Origin: an uncultured Elusimicrobia bacterium
GTDB lineage: Bacteria; Elusimicrobiota; Elusimicrobia; Elusimicrobiales; Elusimicrobiaceae
Assembly: GCA_947164805.1 (NCBI GenBank)
Contig: CAMUXX010000022.1
Coordinates: 1-9,742 of the forward strand
Length of the DNA stretch: 9,742 bases
Direction of reading: 5' to 3'
The position numbers and the translations under genes are program-made. Of the stretch, positions 6,102 to 9,742 are shown in pieces. Every line of letters starts with the position of its first letter. The stretch's first letter is position 1. A model generated the notes under the pieces. The model had not been told where the DNA came from. It did no database searches and saw only the letters and a program-made list of their open reading frames with translations.

Positions 6102-7526
6102 TTAATTAGAAATTTTGCCGTTTGCTAAATCAACACATTGGCAAATTTGGCAGGTTCTTTCTTTTTGGTTGTAGAACAAAACATTATCTTTTTCTTCCAC
6201 AAAGCAAGATTGGCCTTCATTTGTTTTTTTGGCGTCTTTTTGCAATTTGCGCTTTTTACTGAAGTCATCTGTACAAATTTGCAAATCTGTGCGGACGCAA
6301 AGATATTGCCCGTTTGGTTTTACACATTTCCCCTTCTTTTCCTGGTAACCGTTTTCACATTTCCAAGAGCAGGCACCTTTATCATTTCCTGAAGAGGTAA
6401 ATATTGCATGCTCAGGTTTATTTGTGCAATCGGAGCATTTTGCTTCACCTTTTTTGCGATTCCAAAAAGTTCCTACTTTATCACAAACACATTTATTTGC
6501 ATGTGCCACCCAACCTTGATCTTTATCGCAAATGTAACTGACCTTAGTACAGAAACCTTCCTGATTTGGAAGGACAAGTTTTTCCTTATTTCCGGGATAA
6601 GCGACACAAGCCTCGCTTGAAGGACAAAAATCTTTACTGTTACAAGAACATTGCCATGGCGTATATTCCCATCCTTTATTTTTTTGGCAGGATGCAATTC
6701 TTTCACACGAACCATTCGTTATATTTTTTGTAACTGGTTCCCGGTCTTCACAATAAATTCCAGTGAAACATTGGTCTTGTGTACAATCTTTTTCTGTTTG
6801 AAGTTGCTTGCAAGTTTCACCGTCCCATTCAAATCCTTTCTCGCAAACACACTCGTTCCACGGTTTACAGGATCCGCCTTCGCAATTTGGAACACATTCC
6901 CTTGTTTGGGTACCTCTTCCATTTCCGCATTTTTGTTGTGTTTGTTGTGTCTGTTTAGGAACAAAACATCCTCCGTCGCTATAACATAATTTTTCATTAT
7001 TACTGCTAGATTGTTTAAAACATTTTTTCCCTTGGCAAAAAATGTTCTCATCTTCAAAAGAAGCATAAAAAGTAGTTTTATCCGAAGTGTTTTTCTTATA
7101 TTTTAAAACAACACAAGCATTGCTTGCATCTGTTTCAATATAAAAATCACCGCTGTAACCTGTATCGTATGATGTTTGGTCATTATTAATATTTTTCCCG
7201 AATCTTCTTCTTGAAAATTGTATATTATTTTCCACTTCAGATTCTGTTTTGATATTCAATTCTTTTACCAATTTACTTTGACGAAAAATATCTTTATTAT
7301 ATTCTCCGTTGGCAGTATAAAAATCTTTTTCACTTTTTGAAATTGTAGTTATAATGTTTTTTGCTTGTTTGGATACAGAGTATTTATCCCAAATTTCTTT
7401 GCCGTATAAATAAGCGGAAATTAATAACAAAACTAATAGAGGAAAAACAATTCTTTGTGTTTTTGTAGTCCTATTATATAAACTTAAGACTTTTTCCTTA
7501 ATATTTATTTTTATATCAATCTTCAT
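6102..7526 (-). CDS. Membrane-anchored protein with pilin-like module and 36-Cys C-terminal region
   Basis: A protein of 474 residues from ATG 7526. Residues 1-25 are Lys/Arg-rich and probably cytosolic. Residues 26-42 (IVFPLLVLLLISAYLYG) are the only membrane segment, so the rest should lie outside the inner membrane. Residues about 45-165 resemble the periplasmic part of type IV pilin-like proteins (SKSEKDFYTANGEYNKD, then ACVVLKY and ENIFCQGKKCF), but the prepilin peptidase motif G|FTLIE is absent. A Gln/Thr linker (QTQQTQQ) leads into residues 195-474, rich in Cys. I count 36 Cys in the protein, with recurring CxC pairs (ECVCEKGFEWDGETC, QCSCNS, KCVCDK, CQICQC) like EGF or TIL-type disulfide modules. 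Neither possible start (7541, 7526) has a ribosome binding site. I chose 7526 because a -10 placed just upstream would start transcription exactly there. The function is unknown; a disulfide-stabilised surface or periplasmic protein is inferred. Confidence 0.8.
   Translation of the reverse strand: MKIDIKINIKEKVLSLYNRTTKTQRIVFPLLVLLLISAYLYGKEIWDKYSVSKQAKNIITTISKSEKDFYTANGEYNKDIFRQSKLVKELNIKTESEVENNIQFSRRRFGKNINNDQTSYDTGYSGDFYIETDASNACVVLKYKKNTSDKTTFYASFEDENIFCQGKKCFKQSSSNNEKLCYSDGGCFVPKQTQQTQQKCGNGRGTQTRECVPNCEGGSCKPWNECVCEKGFEWDGETCKQLQTEKDCTQDQCFTGIYCEDREPVTKNITNGSCERIASCQKNKGWEYTPWQCSCNSKDFCPSSEACVAYPGNKEKLVLPNQEGFCTKVSYICDKDQGWVAHANKCVCDKVGTFWNRKKGEAKCSDCTNKPEHAIFTSSGNDKGACSWKCENGYQEKKGKCVKPNGQYLCVRTDLQICTDDFSKKRKLQKDAKKTNEGQSCFVEEKDNVLFYNQKERTCQICQCVDLANGKISN
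6932..6949. repeat. Tandem 9-bp duplication in the linker
   Basis: TTTGTTGTG occurs twice in a row (6932-6940, 6941-6949). On the - strand it codes the TQQ-TQQ part of the linker between the pilin-like module and the Cys-rich region. Slippage here would change linker length in frame. Confidence 0.7.
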
Positions 7527-7532
7527 ATTTAT

Positions 7533-7561
7533 AGTATACATTTTTTGTGTTAATTTGTATA
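7533..7561 (-). promoter_or_regulatory. Promoter of the Cys-rich protein gene, possibly leaderless
   Basis: On the - strand, -35 TATACA (7561-7556), a 17-bp spacer and -10 TATACT (7538-7533). Seven bases past the -10 falls on 7526, which is the A of the ATG, so the mRNA would have no leader. There is no Shine-Dalgarno sequence before this ATG, which agrees. The -35 is a 4 of 6 match to consensus. Confidence 0.5.
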
Positions 7562-7563
7562 AT
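7535..7563 (+). promoter_or_regulatory. Promoter of the GGDEF-EAL gene
   Basis: -35 TATACA (7535-7540), a 17-bp spacer and a perfect -10 TATAAT (7558-7563). The start would be near 7570, leaving a leader of about 18 nt that begins at the ribosome binding site. The elements interlock with the opposite promoter: each -35 overlaps the other's -10. Confidence 0.55.
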
Positions 7564-7570
7564 TATTTTT

Positions 7571-7577
7571 AGGGGTG
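7571..7577 (+). promoter_or_regulatory. Ribosome binding site deciding the GGDEF-EAL start
   Basis: AGGGGTG at 7571-7577 is 11 bases before ATG 7589, a slightly long spacing. It lies downstream of the in-frame GTG at 7547, which has no ribosome binding site and falls inside the promoter, so 7589 is the start. Confidence 0.6.
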
Positions 7578-7588
7578 TAAAAAACAAT

Positions 7589-9718
7589 ATGAAAAACAAT
7601 AAAAGTTTGTTTTCTATAACATTATTGGTTTTTTTAGTTGCTGTTTTTATCGTAACCGGTGCTTTGTTTTTTAGTTTTAGTTTAAGGAATATTCTTTTAA
7701 ACCAGCAAAAAATTTATTTGCAGGAAGTAACAAAAAGAGCAACTATTGATTTTACCGGATATTTAGAAAGAGAAATGCAGGCTCTTAAGGCTATTTCCTC
7801 TATATTTTCGGATTTTTACAGTTATTCTTCTCTTGATGAATATCTTGCGATATTAGATAAACTTGCCAAGAGTTATGTCTTTAAGGATATAGGTTTGCTG
7901 TTTGTAAACAGTAAAATCGCTTACTTTGAAAACGGTGAGGTTAGGGAAGATTTTTTATCCCAAAATATTATTGATGAAGTCGCAAGCGGCAAAAGTATAA
8001 TATCAAACTTGAGTTACGATCCTTTTACCAAACAACCGATTATTATTTATGCTACTCCGTTTATTGTTAATGACAAGGTGGAAGCAGTTCTTTTTGCAAC
8101 CCAGAGAATTGAAGAATTTCAAAAAGTGCTTGCCAAATACAAGATTTCAGGTGAAGGTTTTACAGCTGTATTAAATAAAAAAGATCAGTTAATTGTGGAT
8201 ACAAGCCGGGAGTTTTTCGAGCCACAGAATTTGGAAGAATTACTTTCATTGCACGGTAAAGAAGGTTTACTTCTCTACAATAATTTACTAACCAATTTAA
8301 ATAGTAATGATAAAGGGGGTATATTCAGTTATGTTACTGAAGGAAGAAGGGACCAAAAATTAATTTCTTTTGAAAAGATTTCAGTTTTAGGGCTTGAAGA
8401 TTGGCATTTGATTTTTGTGGTTCCTTCTAAAGTAATATCTGTTTTACAAAAGAAAATATTTTTAGGCTCCTTAGTTTTCTGTTTTGCTTTACTTTTTTCC
8501 TTTGCACTTATTTTGGTTTTTATTGAAAAGAGGGAACATGAGCAAAGAAATACAATTTTTGATGCTGCTTTTAAAGATGATGTTACCGGCGGTTACAATA
8601 TGGCAAGGTTTCGTTTGGAGATTTCCAAAATTTTAAAAGAAAAACAAGATCAAAATTTTGCACTTATCTTACTTGATATAGACAAATTTAAATTAATTAA
8701 TGATCTTTACGGTTTTAGACAAGGGGATCTCGTGTTAAATCATCTTTCAAATGTTTTAAAAGATAATACTGATATTAACAAAGGCGAAATTTTTGCCCGT
8801 GTAATAGGAGATATATTTTTACTTCTGCTCAATTACAATGATGATAAAGACATTACCAACCGTTTGGATAAAATATATAAAGCGGTGCAAGATTGCTATG
8901 CCGTAACTGATATTCATTACAGTATAAACACTTATTTCGGTATTTATAAGATAACAGGAGATTTGCCTTTTTATTTAATGCTAGACAGGGCAAGCCTTGC
9001 TAAAAAAACAGCTAAAGAAAGTGTAAACAAAAAATATGTGTTTTATAACGAGGATACTTTTAAAAGCGTTTTACAGGATAAGGAAATAGAAAACAGCCTG
9101 TATCAGGCTTTGAGAAATGAAGAATTTCAATTATATTTCCATCCCAAATGTTCTTTTAACCCCGGTAAAATTTGCGGGGCTGAAGTCTTAACCCGTTGGC
9201 AAAATGCTAAAATGGGCATAGTTCCGCCGGAACAGTTTATTCCTATTTTTGAACGTACTGGTTTGATAATTAAATTAGATTTTTATATTCTTGAGCAGGT
9301 ATTAAAGATTTTACGTTCATGGATAGATGCGGGGATAGCACCATGTAAACTTTCAATTAATTTTTCACGGTTACATTTGAAGGATGAATTAAGCCTCCCG
9401 AAAATAAAAATACTTTTGGACTTGTATAAAGTGCCTACAGATTTTTTGGAATTTGAAATAACCGAAAGTGCCGCCATGAATAATACTCCGGAAGCAAGAA
9501 AGTTTATAGACGGTTTGCATGCTATGGGTATATCAGTGGCGATGGATGATTTCGGTGCAGGATTTTCTTCCTTAAATGTATTGAAAGATTTACCTTTTGA
9601 TACCCTTAAAATTGATAAAGAATTTTTACGTGATTTCGGCACTAATCCGCGAACAGCTTCAGTATTGGAAGGTGTCGTCGGTATGTTGAAGAATTTAAAA
9701 ACATCTATAACATTTTAG
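7589..9718 (+). CDS. Membrane Cache-GGDEF-EAL c-di-GMP protein, EAL domain cut short
   Basis: A protein of 709 residues. Membrane segments at about 8-31 and 290-312 flank a periplasmic sensor domain (35-285) that looks like a double Cache fold (ATIDFTGYLEREMQALKAIS near its start). The GGDEF domain (about 325-485) keeps DVTGGYN and LLDIDKFKLINDLYG, but the signature is IGDIF (406-410) instead of GGDEF and no RxxD inhibitory site is visible, so cyclase activity is unlikely. The EAL domain begins near 502 and keeps E532 (AEVLTRW), N591 (SINFS), E623/E626 (FEITES), D653/D654 (DDFGAGFSSL) and K674/D676 (LKIDKEF). It then stops at TAG 9716-9718, before the EGVE and QG motifs that normally close the domain, so about 45-60 residues are missing. 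It is either a substrate-binding or inactive receptor, or a gene recently broken by a frameshift or deletion. It is divergent from the Cys-rich protein gene. Confidence 0.85.
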   Translation: MKNNKSLFSITLLVFLVAVFIVTGALFFSFSLRNILLNQQKIYLQEVTKRATIDFTGYLEREMQALKAISSIFSDFYSYSSLDEYLAILDKLAKSYVFKDIGLLFVNSKIAYFENGEVREDFLSQNIIDEVASGKSIISNLSYDPFTKQPIIIYATPFIVNDKVEAVLFATQRIEEFQKVLAKYKISGEGFTAVLNKKDQLIVDTSREFFEPQNLEELLSLHGKEGLLLYNNLLTNLNSNDKGGIFSYVTEGRRDQKLISFEKISVLGLEDWHLIFVVPSKVISVLQKKIFLGSLVFCFALLFSFALILVFIEKREHEQRNTIFDAAFKDDVTGGYNMARFRLEISKILKEKQDQNFALILLDIDKFKLINDLYGFRQGDLVLNHLSNVLKDNTDINKGEIFARVIGDIFLLLLNYNDDKDITNRLDKIYKAVQDCYAVTDIHYSINTYFGIYKITGDLPFYLMLDRASLAKKTAKESVNKKYVFYNEDTFKSVLQDKEIENSLYQALRNEEFQLYFHPKCSFNPGKICGAEVLTRWQNAKMGIVPPEQFIPIFERTGLIIKLDFYILEQVLKILRSWIDAGIAPCKLSINFSRLHLKDELSLPKIKILLDLYKVPTDFLEFEITESAAMNNTPEARKFIDGLHAMGISVAMDDFGAGFSSLNVLKDLPFDTLKIDKEFLRDFGTNPRTASVLEGVVGMLKNLKTSITF

Positions 9719-9742
9719 ATTATGGTGTGAAGGATGATGGAA

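Noticed and set aside
6138..6989. Open frames on the + strand opposite the Cys-rich gene (6138-6392, 6408-6620, 6651-6989)
   Set aside because: They are Phe/Cys/Thr-rich mirror readings of a Cys- and Lys-rich gene, without ribosome binding sites or family motifs.
7527..7541. ATG 7541 as start of the Cys-rich protein
   Set aside because: It has no ribosome binding site and overlaps the proposed -10. It adds only five residues (MYTIN), so I kept 7526, though 7541 cannot be excluded.
7547..7588. In-frame GTG start for the GGDEF-EAL protein
   Set aside because: It lies upstream of the -10 TATAAT and the ribosome binding site, so it would not be on the transcript.
9283..9642. 119-codon open frame on the - strand within the EAL region
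   Set aside because: It is antisense to conserved EAL motifs and has no ribosome binding site or recognisable domain.
9694..9700. T-TTA-AAA heptamer as a programmed -1 frameshift site in the EAL gene
   Set aside because: It is in the right phase to enter the open -1 frame, but such heptamers are frequent in AT-rich DNA, no stimulatory structure is visible within the window, and the shifted product would still lack EGVE.
9721..9742. GAAGGA at 9729-9734 as a remnant of the EGVE motif
   Set aside because: It lies about 13 bases too far downstream, in a third frame, next to a stop codon; the match is too short to mean anything.

Overview
The window is about 9.7 kb of AT-rich, gene-dense DNA from a Gram-negative (diderm) bacterium. 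It carries lipid A biosynthesis genes, an autotransporter with an outer-membrane barrel, and exported or membrane-anchored proteins. The low GC, the pilin-like module fused to a Cys-rich tail and the overall gene style fit a host-associated Elusimicrobium/Endomicrobium-like lineage. That placement is only a guess, because there is no rRNA or other marker gene here.

Layout. (1) Positions 2-2440, + strand: a tight lipid A operon, lpxC (5' end cut by the window edge), lpxA and lpxI, with stop/start overlaps and the promoter upstream of the window. (2) Positions 2441-5311, + strand: a short intergenic promoter region, then one large autotransporter whose passenger carries 11 FxxN/GGA(I,L,V) repeats of the chlamydial Pmp type. 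(3) Positions 5334-5364: a strong bidirectional terminator between convergent genes. (4) Positions 5380-5967, - strand: a small exported protein of unknown function with its own promoter and an inverted repeat just upstream. (5) Positions 6035-6062: a second terminator. (6) Positions 6102-7526, - strand: a single-pass membrane protein with a pilin-like module and a 36-cysteine C-terminal region. (7) Positions 7527-7588: a compact divergent promoter region. (8) Positions 7589-9718, + strand: a membrane-bound Cache-GGDEF-EAL c-di-GMP protein whose GGDEF motif is degenerate and whose EAL domain ends early.

How the genes may work together. The lpx genes build the lipid A needed for the outer membrane into which the autotransporter inserts. 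The Cys-rich protein and the c-di-GMP protein are divergently transcribed from what look like interlocked promoters, each one's -10 overlapping the other's -35, so they are probably co-regulated or mutually exclusive. A link between c-di-GMP signalling and surface proteins is plausible but inferred only from position.

No tRNA, rRNA, CRISPR array, IS element or attachment site was seen. Apart from the ends of genes and the short intergenic stretches described, there is no gene-free stretch over 300 bases.
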